In this document: positions 32,645 through 45,300 of the stretch, one piece after another
Numbering within the stretch: the stretch's first letter is position 1
Layout: the number at the start of each line of letters is the position of its first letter
From: Liriodendron chinense
Lineage: Eukaryota; Streptophyta; Magnoliopsida; Magnoliales; Magnoliaceae
NCBI GenBank assembly: GCA_003013855.2
Contig: PVNU02000773.1
Location: 1,597,001 to 1,661,000, forward strand
DNA: 64,000 nt
Direction: 5' to 3'
The notes under the pieces: generated by a model
What the model was told of the DNA's origin: nothing
What the model saw: only the letters and a program-made list of their open reading frames with translations
Database searches by the model: none
Program-made: the position numbers and the translations under genes

Positions 32645-35600
32645 TTATTTAGCAAGGTATGCACAGGGCTTCAAGAACCAAAACACATCGAGAGACCTTG
32701 CATCTTCTGTTCCAGAAATTGAAATGTTCTGGTTTTCTTCATCTTCCACAGATTCTTTTCCTATCCTTTTATTCTGCTCCACTTCTTGAAGAATTCCTCT
32801 TCCCTAATAATCAATAATCCCATTAAACATAAGTTAATAAAAAGAAAAAATCAGCAATGCTCCATTTCTCATGCTAAGGGTGTGATTGGGCGTTCGTTGT
32901 ATGGGTTAATGACATGGTTAAGGTCTTAAAAAACATGGAATGAACACGAGCATTGGATTGTCTACATTATCTAAGAATGCAGTTTAAAAGTAGACAGTAT
33001 ATACACTTACAGCTATTCTTGACTTGGAAGGCTTAAGAGGGGTGGTTTTCAAAGGTTTCTGTCGATTATAAGGGGAAGGGAAGCGTTGAGGAGAGGGCGG
33101 ACACCATCTAACTTGTGAGGAGCTCTCGTCGCCTTTGCTGCCACCATTCAAGTCAGTTGCAGATGCTTGAATGTTATCCAGGTCATCAGACCTTCTGCCA
33201 TTTTTGTGAGATTAAGATTAGAAGCATTTGTAAGAGATAAAAACAAGGAAATGTGCCAAATAAAGAACAAGTTATGTTATCTTGAGGAATTCGATGCACT
33301 ATACAGATTTGGAACCAATTAATGGTGTATTGAAATGGTCAGACCATTAACGACCGTGGGAGGCTGCTGCTTGCGGAGGTGGGCATGGGGCCCCACAAGA
33401 TCAAATGCTGCGTCTGGCAAGACAACATCTAGATCATGATCCAGGATGGTGGAGTGAGCCCCAGATTCATACTTAAAGTGTGAGTGTGGGGGCACAGCAC
33501 GATCCGATCCGATCAGTTTCTGGTCATGATTAGCGATTTTGGATTTCACATGCATTAATTCGTCCATATAAACTATCATTGATGGGCCATGACCAGACAG
33601 TGATCAGTGGGGTTCTGGATTGCACATGCATTAATCAGTCCATATATACAGTTCGATCGTGATTTGATCATGTTCTGATCTAGCATGATTTATCTAACAT
33701 GATCAAATCATGCTCGAACTGTATTTATGGACTGATTAATGCACATGCAATCCAAAGCCACTAATACCTATACAATCAGATCATGATCACTGATGTAATG
33801 GGCCGCAGATATACAGTTCAATCGTGATTTGATCATGATCTGATCTACAAGATTAGACCATGATCAAATCACAATCGAACTGTGTATATGGATTGATTAA
33901 TGCATGTGCAATCCAAAACCACTAATCACTATAGGATCAGATCATGATCACTGGTGGAGTGGGCCGCAGATTCATGCTTAATGTAGAGAGAGAGCATGAT
34001 CCAATCGTCGTCCAGTCCTGATCGGTTTTGGTCTGCACATACATTAATCAGTCCATATAGACAATTCGATCGTGTGATTTGGCACAATTTTGTGTCATGT
34101 ATGGACCGATGGAACAATAATCACCATTGGATCATGATCTGACGGTGACCATACAGTGGGAGACCAACAGTGAGAATTTGCCATGATCCTTGAGCTTGGC
34201 CATTGGCGAATCTCACTGCCATCTGTTCAAGATCAGTCGATCATGAGATGTGAGGCCCCTAACAACTTGATTATTTAACATGTGATCATCGGTGTGGTGA
34301 GCCACACATCACACAGACGGCCCATATTTGAACGAGGCCGCGACAAAAGCACAATAAGCAAACTAGAAAAGCTTACTTCTTCCTCCAAGCCTCTGGACTG
34401 AAGATCTTCGAATTCAAATTCACAGTCCTTCCTGCCTTCTCCTTCTTGCTAACAACCTTCTTCTCCTCCAATACTCCTCCGCCTGAAATCCGCCTCTCCC
34501 CCTCCAGCAATGGCTCTGCTTCCTTCTCCTTCCTGTCCGATCTCACCGAATTCTCCTTCTCTCTTGTGCTCACTGCCAATTTCTTCAGCTCGCTGCAGAA
34601 TTCCGTTATCTGGTTCAGAATCTCCTTCCCTGCGAAGAGATTCCGTGCTGAGAGAGTGCTCTTGAGCCGCCGCGGCGGTCTCTGCTCCACCTGAGGCGAA
34701 TCAGCGCTTGATTCGAAAGAGTTAGTCCTCATCTTTGTCGCTGCCGGCTTCTTCTCAGCGCTCGATTTGATTGAGGCCTTGACGGTTTTGATGCTCGGCG
34801 CTGGAGAGCGGTTCGGATTCTCGTTCTCACCATCTTCCCGGCATTTCTTGGAAGGTTTCTTCGATCGGGGAATTTCGGGTACTGTCTTATCGGATCTCGG
34901 GTCTTGAAGAGAAGCAGATGAGAGTAGGCCTCTTCTTTTCAGGTTGGAGTCTCTGAAAGAGCAGAGAGATTTTGTTAGCAGAATTGGGAAACTCGAGCCG
35001 AGTCGAACTCGGCTCGTCTGAGTCGGTCATCCGAGTTAGTGAGCTCTTGATATGGCAACTCGCGAGAGTAGCCATCGGAATCCTACTTCCTCCACACGTG
35101 CCAGTCTGTGGAGAGAGAGCAATTCCGGGCCTTACATCGAATTAGTCCGCGCGGGTATGTCCCGCGGCCCAAAAACCAGCCTGTCATCAGGTGCGTGCGA
35201 GATCAGAGCCAGTCATCAGCCAATCCACAGCCTTGTCTCGAAAATCATGCAGATCTGATCATCTGGTGATCGGAACGCATACAAAACAAATGAATGGCTA
35301 AGATCAATTAGCCATCCATATTATCTTTGAGACGAGGCCGTGATGAGCGGACGCTGATGCTGATTGCGTCCTGCCCCCGCCTACGGATTACCGTCCGGGC
35401 AGATCTATGGAGGGGCCACTGTGATGTATCTGTTTATCCACTCTGTTCATCCCTTTTATAAGGTCATTTTAAGGCATTAGCCCATGAACGAGGTAGATCC
35501 AACACTCAAGTGGACCACACCAAATAGTAAGCTTGGGTTGCATTAAATAAAAGAGTCATCTGTGGTGTGGTCCACTTGAGCTTTGGATCTTACTTATTCT

Positions 35601-37200
35601 TGAGCTAATGTCTTAAAATGATATTAGAAAAAGGATGAACGGATTAGATAAACAGATACATCACGGTGGCGGCCTTCACAGATAAGCCGGCGCGGCAGGA
35701 CGCAATCCGCATCCGTAATGAAGAGGACTCTTCAACCTCGCACATGCGCGCTCAGCTGCCACGTGTGAATGCGCTCGGTAACGTACGCTATTCATTGCGC
35801 TTACGACACGGTGGACCCACCTTTCTGAGAATCGTCTGGTTGAGACTCGGTATGGAACCAGAATAGCTAATCCATCCGGACTGAAATCCTCCACACCCGA
35901 CGCGGATTGGTCCTTCCTCAATATCCATACTGATCCGTGGAGGGGCCCACCGTGATGTATCTGGTTATCCACGCCATTCATCCTTTTTCTAAGATCATGT
36001 TAAGCCATGTTACCAAGAATGAGTCAGATCCAATGCTCAGGTGTGCCACACCAAATAGCTGATCCATCCGGACTGAAATCCTCCACACCTAAGTCGTTGG
36101 GACCTACCATGTTGTATTTGTATACGTAAAATCTACTCCATCTATCAGGCTCTGTCCTCAAAGTTAGGCCCTTAGAGGCCAAAAATCAGCTAGATACACC
36201 CACTCAGATGGGACACAACACATGGAAGAACGGGGATTGAATGTCGACCATATATTTGTGTGGGACCCAAAGAAGTTTTTAACGGTGGGCATTCAATCAC
36301 CACTGTTTCCAGTGGTGTGGTCCACATGAGATTTGGATCTGCTTCATTTTTTGGATCATGCCCCAAAATGAGCCATCAAAACAGATGGTCGGCGTGGATA
36401 TAAGGCACATACACCAAAGTACAAGGGTCACCTGGAAGTTCTGGTCAGTACCGTCCATCTAGCGTAACATAAAACGGATGGACCGGATTTCAAAACTTAG
36501 CAGCCATCATTTTTCAACATTTTCTTCACTGAATTACGACCGTTAGCGAGTTTGGCTTTCTACGATCTCTTTTTGAAGACCAATGAATTGAGGAATAGTA
36601 TAATCCAATCCATCCATTATCGGCACTATTTTCCATCGACCGTAGGGTACACTAGATGGACGGTTCCAATTAAAATGAACCGCTGCCGCGTGCAAACTGG
36701 TCAGAGAGGATTACCATATTCCGATTCTACCGGATTTACCGGATAGCTTGAAACTCCATTTTCCACAACGGCTCTCAGAATACCGCGAGAAATTCAAAAT
36801 TGCAGGAGAAGAATGACGAGATGTAAGCGAGTGGAAGCCATACCTGCGATTCCTTTCCCCCAACGGCAAAATTTCCATATCGTTCGCCGATCTCAGATTT
36901 TTCACCTGAGAGAGTTCTGAGATTGGAGCCTTGAAATCATCAGCATTCTTTGGGTGCCGACAATCTGAAACGGAAGAGATTGGAAAATCAAAACAAAAGG
37001 GAATTTCATCTGAAAAATCAGAAATTCAATCTCGACTCTTGCTTACCAGGCCTGCAAAACCAAGCTTCGTCGTCGAACAGGGAAGAGTAGGAGTCGGATG
37101 CAGATAAATCAATCCATTTGGGAGCATTGATGTGCTCGTACAACTCGTCTTCAACGAATCTTGACTCTACGTTCTTCCAGTCGATGTCCATGGGCTCCAT
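32645..37200 (-). CDS. Uncharacterised plant protein with KEN box (5 exons, complete)
   Basis: I do not recognise the family. Exons on the minus strand: 37047-37200, 36844-36964, 34377-34952, 33011-33194, 32645-32803; 1194 nt close in frame as 397 aa ending before TAA. Start is the ATG giving MEPMDIDW; a TAG acceptor after a pyrimidine tract five bases upstream suggests a 5'-UTR intron. The N-terminus has an acidic/aromatic block and a Cys/His motif WFCRPDCRHPK (about 47-57, spanning intron 1). The middle is Ser/Lys-rich and disordered, with basic clusters usable for nuclear import. A predicted helix (about 200-220) precedes a KEN box at 224-226; RRGL at 98-101 fits a minimal RxxL. S-P sites (141, 177, 277 and two in exon 4) suit CDK phosphorylation. 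The C-terminus has two conserved-looking blocks, GRGILQEVEQNK and DVFWFLKPC. With MSA-like motifs upstream, a mitotic nuclear role is inferred. Confidence 0.85.
33480..34160. repeat. Array of GATCATGATC-rich hairpins in intron 3 of the unnamed gene
   Basis: Two clear palindromic units are present: 33617-33753 (arms start GGATTGCACATGCATTAATC and end with its near-complement) and 33809-33889 (arms ATATACAGTTC and GAACTGTGTATAT). Partial single arms occur at about 33528-33575 and 34026-34080. Units share TGATTAATGCA, CAGTTCGATCGTGATTTGATCATG and GTGATCA words. Each arm is roughly 40-60 bp. No coding sequence or terminal signature is seen. Confidence 0.75.
35362..35707. mobile_element. Palindromic MITE with GATTGCGTCCTGCC ends
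   Basis: GATTGCGTCCTGCC at 35362-35375 is mirrored by GGCAGGACGCAATC at 35694-35707. Inside, GGGGCCACTGTGATGTATCTG and GATACATCACGGTGGC are opposed. It lies in intron 2 of the unnamed minus-strand gene (34953-36843) and has no coding sequence. Confidence 0.8.
36100..36435. mobile_element. Palindromic MITE, diverged copy
   Basis: GGGACCTACCATGTTGTATTTG at the left and GGCACATACACCAAAGTACAAGG at the right are opposed. Internal GATTGAATGTCGACC / GGGCATTCAATCACC and ATGGGACACAACACATGG / AGTGGTGTGGTCCACATG pairs form the palindrome. A half copy (35935-36060) precedes it. Both are in intron 2 of the unnamed gene. Confidence 0.7.
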
Positions 37201-37400
37201 AATTCCTAAAAAAAAAAAGAGAAAAGAAAAAAAGACAGGTAATGCAGGAATGAAAATCAGGGCTGGAATTCGGAGAAAACCAGGAAAAATGTAATCGAGC
37301 TTGAAGAGCTGTGTTTGCACTTTTGAGGAGGAGATGGAGAGAGAGAGGTATGATGAGTTTAGATGGTGAGTTCGAGGCGGTTTTTTTAATTTGCTTTTTG

Positions 37401-37411
37401 TGAACGTTGGG
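37401..37411 (-). promoter_or_regulatory. Second, near-perfect MSA-like motif
   Basis: Reads CCCAACGTTCA on the gene's strand, one mismatch from the MSA consensus (the second G of AACGG is T). It is in the same orientation as the perfect site and 29 bp closer to the gene. MSA motifs are often found in pairs in cyclin B and KNOLLE promoters. Confidence 0.45.
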
Positions 37412-37429
37412 AGGGTTTATGACCTTTTT

Positions 37430-37440
37430 TGACCGTTGGG
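37430..37440 (-). promoter_or_regulatory. MSA element (mitosis-specific activator) upstream of the unnamed gene
   Basis: On the gene's strand the bases read CCCAACGGTCA, a perfect match to the plant MSA consensus YCYAACGGYYA bound by three-repeat MYB (MYB3R) factors in G2/M genes. It lies 230 bp upstream of the ATG, or about 110 bp from the likely 5'-UTR region. Function is inferred from the motif alone. Confidence 0.65.
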
Positions 37441-37530
37441 ATATCTTTTTTATTTTATTTTTTGTTTCTTTTTTATAAACCGGGTCAAAGGATTGGCGAG
37501 CGGATTAGGTGTTACCCGGGAAACATAGTA

Positions 37531-37800
37531 GGTCCCACCGTTAAGAACTTCCTAGGGCCCACCTTAATGTTTATTTACCATCCAACCTGTTGATACGATC
37601 ACACATACCTTAATGAAGGGAAAACACAAATATCAGCTTGATCCAAAACTTTTCTGGCCCACAATAAGTTATTAACGTTCAATCACCACTATGGTGTGGT
37701 CCACCTAGATTTATACCTGCCTTAAATGAGCTGTCAAAATGGATGGATGGCGTGGATATAAAACACAAGCATCAAGATGTGGCCCACGGTCACTGCCTGA
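37531..37800. repeat. Palindromic MITE, partial copy
   Basis: It has the right half of the family (AAGTTATTAACGTTCAATCACC, TATGGTGTGGTCCACC, GGCGTGGATATAAAACACAAGC). It lies just upstream of the MSA-like motifs of the unnamed gene. Confidence 0.65.
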
Positions 37801-38264
37801 CCGAACTCGGTGTTACCCGACCTGACCGAATCCGGGTCCCATGAAACATGACCCGGATTCGAGCCATCTTCCAATACATGGTAGGGCCCGTTGCATCAAC
37901 GGTCTAGATAACCAGATCATGAACAGCACTTGTTGAGACTCGTCTCAGCAGGAGAGTATGACACTAGAGAGGCGACGACTGTGTGGTGGTTCCAAGAGGG
38001 CTTAGGATTTAGGAATCGGAGAAAGCATCCAATGTTGAGGATTATAGCATATCCTGCCCAGCAGGAAAAATCTACTTGTGGGACCTATGGTCCGGCCATC
38101 CAGTCCATCAATCTGATTGGCCCCGCTATGGATTGCTCATCGGTCAGGATTTTCACATGCAAAGCTTTCCTTTGCACCAACTTGTGTGGAACATCCGAGC
38201 CGTGTAAAGTTAAATGAGCGGGTTGCATCATACTGATTTTCAGATCGGGTGTAAACGGCCGCGG

Positions 38265-38733
38265 TTTGGGTGGATCCCTAACTGTGGGACCTACTGTGAT
38301 GTATGTGCCTTACATCCACACCGTCCATTCATTTTGAAATATCATTTCAGGGCATGATCCCAAAAATGAAGCAGATCCAAATCTTAGGTGGAACATACGA
38401 CAGTAATCAGTACTAATTGAATCCCCACCATTAAAAACTTCATGGGGCTACCAGAAAGTTTATTTGTCATCTAACCTGTTGATAAGGTCACAAAAGACCT
38501 GGATGAAAAGATCACACAAATATTAGCTTCATCCAGAACTTTTGTGGCCCACTGTTTTTAATGGTCGATTAACACTACCACGGTTTCCTATATCATGGTC
38601 CACCTGAGATTTTGATGTGCTTCATTTCTTGGATCATGCACTAAAATGAGTTTTACAAGTGGCATGATATATAAGAAATACATTGAAGTACCCCAGGGTC
38701 AGGGATCCCACCCACATCGGGGATCCACCCAAA
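38265..38733. mobile_element. Palindromic MITE with TTTGGGTGGATCCC ends
   Basis: TTTGGGTGGATCCC at 38265 is mirrored by GGGGATCCACCCAAA to 38733. The family core GGGACCTACTGTGATGTATG and an opposed AAATACATTGAAGTACCCC lie inside. About 470 bp, non-coding. Half copies lie at about 39015-39110 and 40075-40265. Confidence 0.8.
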
Positions 38734-41426
38734 CAGCGCCCAAATGTAACTAAACACATACGGGGAGCAAATAATGGACCAATCCACTCCTCATGTGGAC
38801 CACACGGATACACTGGGTCCAACCATCTCCTGTCCATTGATTCTAATGGTGGCCCAATGATTAGTAAACATCCTGGTTTTAGCCTCCGGCAATTTCTCCT
38901 GGTGCGGCAACCTTCTGCACGGCATGCATGCAAAAGCTCACATCCAATGTTGTTGTATGTAAGCATTTCTCTTTCTCAGTTGTAGAGTGATCAACTGATA
39001 TCCGACAATTGACGTGGCATAAGCCCAAAAATGAGGCAGATCCAAGGCTCAAGTGGACCATACAGTAGTAATAATGACAATGATAACGTCCACTGATGAA
39101 ACCTTTTGTTGGTCTAGAATTCAGACATGTGGTGGACGTGTGTGATTTATGGGCATGCTAGAACTGACTGCAGTCTGATTCAAACCGAACTTCTACAACC
39201 CCTAGCATCGAGATAGAGCGGCTGAATTAAATGCAGTGGTAGGTCAATCGTCTATTCTACCAACTGCCAAGTACACTTATCAAGTGATTTACAGAAGTTG
39301 GGGTTCTTTCTACAAATAATTATTTTTTACCTTAGCACTTAAGGACTTTCGAAAGTGCAACAAGTATTTAGTTAAACTAAAGCGAAACTTAAAGAATAAA
39401 AGTTACCACAAACAAGGATCACTGTCTTGGTTGAGAGCAGCAAGGTACTCAATCAAACAGTGCCAAGATTACATGCTAATTTCAACCTAGCGTATGAGTG
39501 TAGGTAGACGATTTCTAAGACTACAATCTTCCTTCAGATTTGGCACATGGGTGTAGATGGAAGAGAACTAAAGTTATTGACTACGCCTAAATCAGTCCGA
39601 TGTAAAGCAGGGATGAGCTGAATTACTCTTAAAAGCTAAGAGTTACACGATGATGAGCAATTGAGATGATAAGTGACTGAATAAGTAGTCTTGCGCGTTT
39701 GGTTTTGTGAGTGATTCTTCTCTTTCTTTACTTTACATTCTCATTTACTATTTGTAAACCTTCTAGTGATGTTGTGAAAATAACCACTGGTTATGTGGCG
39801 GCATTGTGTACCACCAGCTGTAAAGTGACAATTGTCTTTAATCATTTATAATTTGCATTTATCCAATGCATCATTGTTAGGATAGTTGATTATAGACCGT
39901 GCCTCAATATTGACATAGCCCGAGTGATTCCTCAAATATTACTCAAGTAGTACAATCTTCGAAGTTCTTGCTAATAATGAGTTGTCTTATATATATTTAA
40001 TGCACGTCGTGAAGATTTCATGTTATCATGTCACTACATCTGTATCATCAAATCTAAACACTACTAGATCCCACCCAAACCCCTTCACAAAAATATCAGC
40101 CTGATTAAAACTTCTGTCGTTCCCAGTAAGTTTTTAAAGTGTGGGTGTTCAATCCACACGTGTGATCCACTTGCGCCTTGGATCTGCCTCATTTTTGGGC
40201 CTATGCGGTAAAATGATAAGGAAAAATGGATGGTGTGGATAAAACCATACAACACAGTAGCCCCTCAGAGCCCTTGCCTATGCCAGGCTCGGGGACATGC
40301 GTGAGGAGTACCCAATCCACGTCCCCCAACAATAGATGAAATACAGGGTCGTCATCAGCAACCGTACATTTTGTTGGAACGTAGCTTTATTCACAAGATA
40401 CATGGTTCAGTGATCCAAACCATTGATCTGATGAGCTACGTTATCGATGGGGAATCCCCTGACCTAACAGTATTTGCCTTTTTTTTTTATTCTTTTCTGG
40501 AATGCAGGAATAAGCTGTATATGGTCTTTAACCATTTGTTTTTTGGGCACCATGCCCAAGGTTTGGCCGTGGAACTCATCGGATTGACCACCGGATCACC
40601 TAACCACAGATCCCACAGAATCCCGCACATCAATCAGACTTCCCAGTAGACAATCACAACACCTTCTGGGTTTTTATCATCCACTGGTACATCAGCTGTT
40701 GACATTTTTTTTTTTTTTTTTAACCTTATTTAATCCATCTGCTGTGAATGGCCACCGGTCAGGTGGCTAGGATCATGTGGTTTGGTACTCTTTTGAACTG
40801 AGGTTCAATCGATGGATGGCAGGGATCATCCTTCCCCTCTTATGTGATGAGATCCAAACCATTAATTCTTTGACAAGCTATACCTTGAATACTTTTCAAT
40901 AGCCACGTGCCAACTGAGCACCTATTGACTGTTGAATGACTGTTGAATGTGGACCGTTGCTTTAACTTTTCATCCGACCAACCATTTGTGATCTTTCTAC
41001 CAACATAATAGCTATTGGTACCAAACTGTAGTATCTAATGCTGAACACATCGTATCTTCATAGACAATTGACCCAAGAAACGTAAGCAAGAATTCTCAAG
41101 AAGTAGCATACGGAGTACACGGAAGCCGACAATGAGGTATGAGAATGACGACTATATGGATGATGGTGAATGGGGTGGAGTTTTCCTGCCTTTGTATGTG
41201 TAGCAGCGACAAGCTCAAACCTCAGTCAAGGTGCCAGAACTGATCTGAGATGATCGCCTCCAGTTTTAGTGATATCTCCAACCGAACAATTCGTGCCCAA
41301 TTCCCCTAGTGTGTCTTGGCTCTTTCATCAAACTTGTGAGAACATCAGATTCCCCTTTCCAAATGATCCAAACAGGATCGCAAAGAGTTTGGAACAGACC
41401 ACAAGCCAGGCAAGAACATCACAAAG

Positions 41427-42241
41427 CTATGCTGGCTGTGAGAATGCTGAGGTCTTCATCCACAAGGGCCGTCCCACCATGGCATTTTCATGGACAGAAA
41501 GGTAAGCAGCATTTAACCTAGCAATCAAATTCAAACTTCCAGAATTAATCAACGTCTCTTTCTGGAGAGAGAGAGAGAGAGAGGTATTCAGAAAAAGGTG
41601 AAAAGGTGGGAATATGAACTCACTTGTCGACATCTGGTGTGGCTAAAGGATCAAAGGATTCCTCCCTTTGTTCCACAGTCGGGACTGTGCCAGCTATGGC
41701 CGCCATTTCTGGAACACCTTCCACCTGCAAGAATGGGAAGAAATGCAAAATGAGAAGGTTGGATTTACATGGAAACCTAGGATTAGTTTAGCATAAATCG
41801 ACTTTCAGGAGACGAGGGCACTACATAAGCCAAAAAAACTTCATGACCTTCAAGATATCGCTACTATATGTAATGCGAATAGCATTTGGATATTGTTGCC
41901 TCCACAATTAGTTGGGGGAAGGGGCATTAAAAAGTAGGTTTTCAGCATGGCCGGCCCTTCAACCAAGGGATAATTTTGTCTTTCATGCATTGATGAGAGC
42001 AGCCCATTCCTATTCTGCCTCTTTGTGTGTAGCCCACAAGGGGACCTTGAAACAAAGGTTATGTGGAGACCACCGTGATGACTGTGTAACAACTACACCA
42101 TAAATCTGATGAGCTAGCTCATGTTATGCCGTCAGCCCAAAACGGGGGGCAGGGGCGGGGGGGAGGAAGCAGATCTAAAGCTCAAGACTCAAGTGGGCCA
42201 CAAAATCGGAAAAAATGGGCATGGGTTATCCGAAGTCACAC

Positions 42242-42304
<63 letters not shown>

Positions 42305-45300
42305 TCTCTCCCCCCTACTGTCTCCACATGCATCACACATGCCATTACCCTTACTAAAATGATATAATAATAATAATAATAAAAAGAATACGAGGAAAAG
42401 CGAGAGGGTTTTCAGCAACAATGCTATAAAATGATTGCATCAGAACCTACTGCTCAAACATAAAGACAGGCTAGGATGAAGAAATAACCCGAGGCTTGGT
42501 ATGAATCTTCATGATTCAAGTGATGTTTGTTGCTTACAAAGTATCCTGCATTTTCCATCCATACTTTCTCCCACCTCTGTAGGTTCAATTGCTATGCAAG
42601 GACATCTTCATCATTCCTTACCTTCAGTTGATATATTATGTATATGTCAATTCATAAAAGGAACGGGATGCATTATTGGGATCCCAATAGGACATGTTCT
42701 ATGCCCTACGTCAGAAACTACCTAAAATATAATGACCTAGATGCACCTACGTCAGCATGATTAAAGCTACAGTTTGACCAATGGCATTTTTGTTAAACTC
42801 AAAACTAACAGGAAGCTTTTCACTTTATTCACATTGAACTGGATTTTTTTAATCTTTCTCTCAAGTTTTTAGCATAAACTCAAAAATCTTAGTTGAATGA
42901 CTTGAGTTTCAAGTCAACTAGAACTCAGACCCCAATCGAGTCTGAATCCATGCTGTGAATGATTTTTCTATACTCAACCCTAATTCTGTTTGACGTGTAA
43001 ATAACTCAACATCAAGGAATGGAAATATAACATACTTTTGGCATTACGATAGGATGCATTCTCCACTGCAACATAATAATTATATAAATAAAATAATGAG
43101 GATATCATATTCCTAGTGACTGTACAAGCAGCAATAACATCCATAAATCATCTCCAATTGTTCAGTACAGCCAATTAATAAACAATATGAAATTTCCTCT
43201 ACACCCCAATTGGGATAAGGCTATGATGATGATGAATTTTCCTCTACAACAACTGTTATCCACACAATGGAAATCTAAACAAAACTAAGCTGTAGAAGAC
43301 CAAAGCTAATTATGATGAAGCAAACATGATTTGCTCCAAACATTCCCAAAACAAACCTGAAATGATCAAAGGAAAAGTAGATTGTTATATAAGTTTTTTT
43401 ACCTGTTGAGGATATTGTCCATATCCAGCATAAGCACCATATGCATATAAGGATGGATCATGAGAAGTCCCATAAGCATAGGCATCATAGCCTTGCCCAT
43501 AACCATAATAAGCACTGCTCCATTGACTGGGATCTGCTTGCTGACCCCAGCTTGCAGGTTGGTCCTGCAACATAGAAGGAGAAATAGATCTCATTTACCC
43601 TGTAATGCATCAAGGAAATAACATATGGCACTTATAAAACAGCGAAATAGAGATAGTCTGTTTTTTTTAAGAGACTTTCTTTATCATGACTGGCCAAAGA
43701 ATGAGTGAACAGCAACTGCAAACTATGCATATATTTCATCATCAGGAAATAGTTATTTCCTTTTAAATGCATACTTAGCAAGCAACTCCTGCATTATTCT
43801 CCAAGTAAGAAGCAAACATTTCTTCTTCTTTTTTTCTTATTCCCAGCCCTACCCGTACCGCGACCTGTACCCGACCCGACCCGTAGCACCTGGAGGAGCT
43901 GTCATGGTGTCTCAAACCTGAGACCTGCTGGTTGTCAAACTCGGACATAACCAGCAAGGTAACAGGCTCTTGACGAAGCAAACATTTCTTCTCAACTGTA
44001 GACTACACTGTAAAAAGAAATGAAGCTCAAAAGGTAGAATGTGCTAAAAAATTTGTTGAAGTGACCAGTAGTTTCATTCGCAACAAGCAATTTCCAACAA
44101 ACCACTCCAGAAGAAGACTCACGACCATTCTGAATTCATACAGCAGCAAATCTCTATAAGAAGACTCGTGACCATTCTGAATTCATACATCAGCAAATCT
44201 CTCCCTCCCTCCTTCTCTAGCAACCAGCCTCCTCTCGATCGCAAGGACGGATGCAACATTTATGATTTTTTTATTACGGCGCCATTTCCGCACTCTACGA
44301 TTGAAATAAGGGAAGGAGGGTACCCCAGTAGAGCACCCACAGTTGCAATGCAGTATGGTACACGCACACTATTTGTGGGGCCAACATATCCAACCCATCC
44401 ATTAGTTCTGTCCCATTTTTGTCATCCTTGGGCCCCAAAAATCATGCTGATCTCAAAAGCAGGTGGGCCACACCAACAATCTAGACAGTTTTGATGGTGG
44501 ATTTTTTTTTTTTTTTACCATCTAAGAAATGCCACCTTTCAAATAAATTGGAAATTAATAGCATAGTTCATAAGTATTTTTCAATTTAAATTGTTCAGTA
44601 GTTTCTCCACTAAAAAAGGACATTTGCATAAGTGGGCCCACTTTTGTGGCACACCTCATGCATGGTTTGGCCTAAGGATCAGCTCAGGGCTTTATCAAGA
44701 TGGGATCAACCCAATGGCCCATCTTATATCATGCTCTTTCATGTGAATTGAAAATTTTAGAGGGATTTACCGCTCCAAGCTCTGTTTGGTGTGAATACCC
44801 TATTTCTAACTGGTAAACACTTTATAGGTTATACAAACACAGAAACTATTTATTTGTAAACATTTTACAAGTTAAATCAAAACAGAACAAATTTTAAATA
44901 GTTTCAAGCGTAATGTATTTACAACTAAAAATTTTACAGGCATCCAAATGACCCCTAAGTACCCTCCTACCTATCCAACATCAGTAATTCAACCTGGCTC
45001 ACACCCTCCTCAGCTCACTTGTCCACCTTAGAATTTCTTGACTAGTGCACATGAGAGAAGGAAACCAAGGTTGTCAAGCAAATATCCAAAGCTTCCTCTA
45101 ATCATGTTAGCTACTCTCCAAGGGGGTTTAACATGTTTAATCGATTTATTGCATTACTCAAATCCCCTTCTACAATCAACGGGCTTGAAGACAACAGCGA
45201 GCTTAACGCCTTGAATAAGAATGGCAGCTCCTGTAAAATTAGAGTCCTGAACACCTAGTAGACGTGAAACTCCAACAAGGATTGATCCCTATCACTCCTA

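Larger units (their letters stand above)
37321..41426. other. Intergenic region, unnamed gene / RBP gene 3' side
   Basis: Filled by palindromic MITE copies (37531-37800, 38265-38733, 39015-39110, 40075-40265), a T-run at 40709-40720 and unremarkable sequence. No open frame has a recognisable domain. The upstream sequence of the unnamed gene and the 3' UTR of the RBP gene share it. Confidence 0.6.

Noticed and set aside
35666..35981. Overlapping 66- and 101-codon frames
   Set aside because: They fall on the end of a palindromic MITE inside intron 2 of the unnamed gene.
37201..37320. Upstream in-frame extension of the unnamed protein (MQTQLFKLDYIFPGF...) as a signal or membrane segment
   Set aside because: A TTTTTTTTTAG acceptor lies five bases before MEPMDID, so the hydrophobic stretch is most likely the translation of a 5'-UTR intron.
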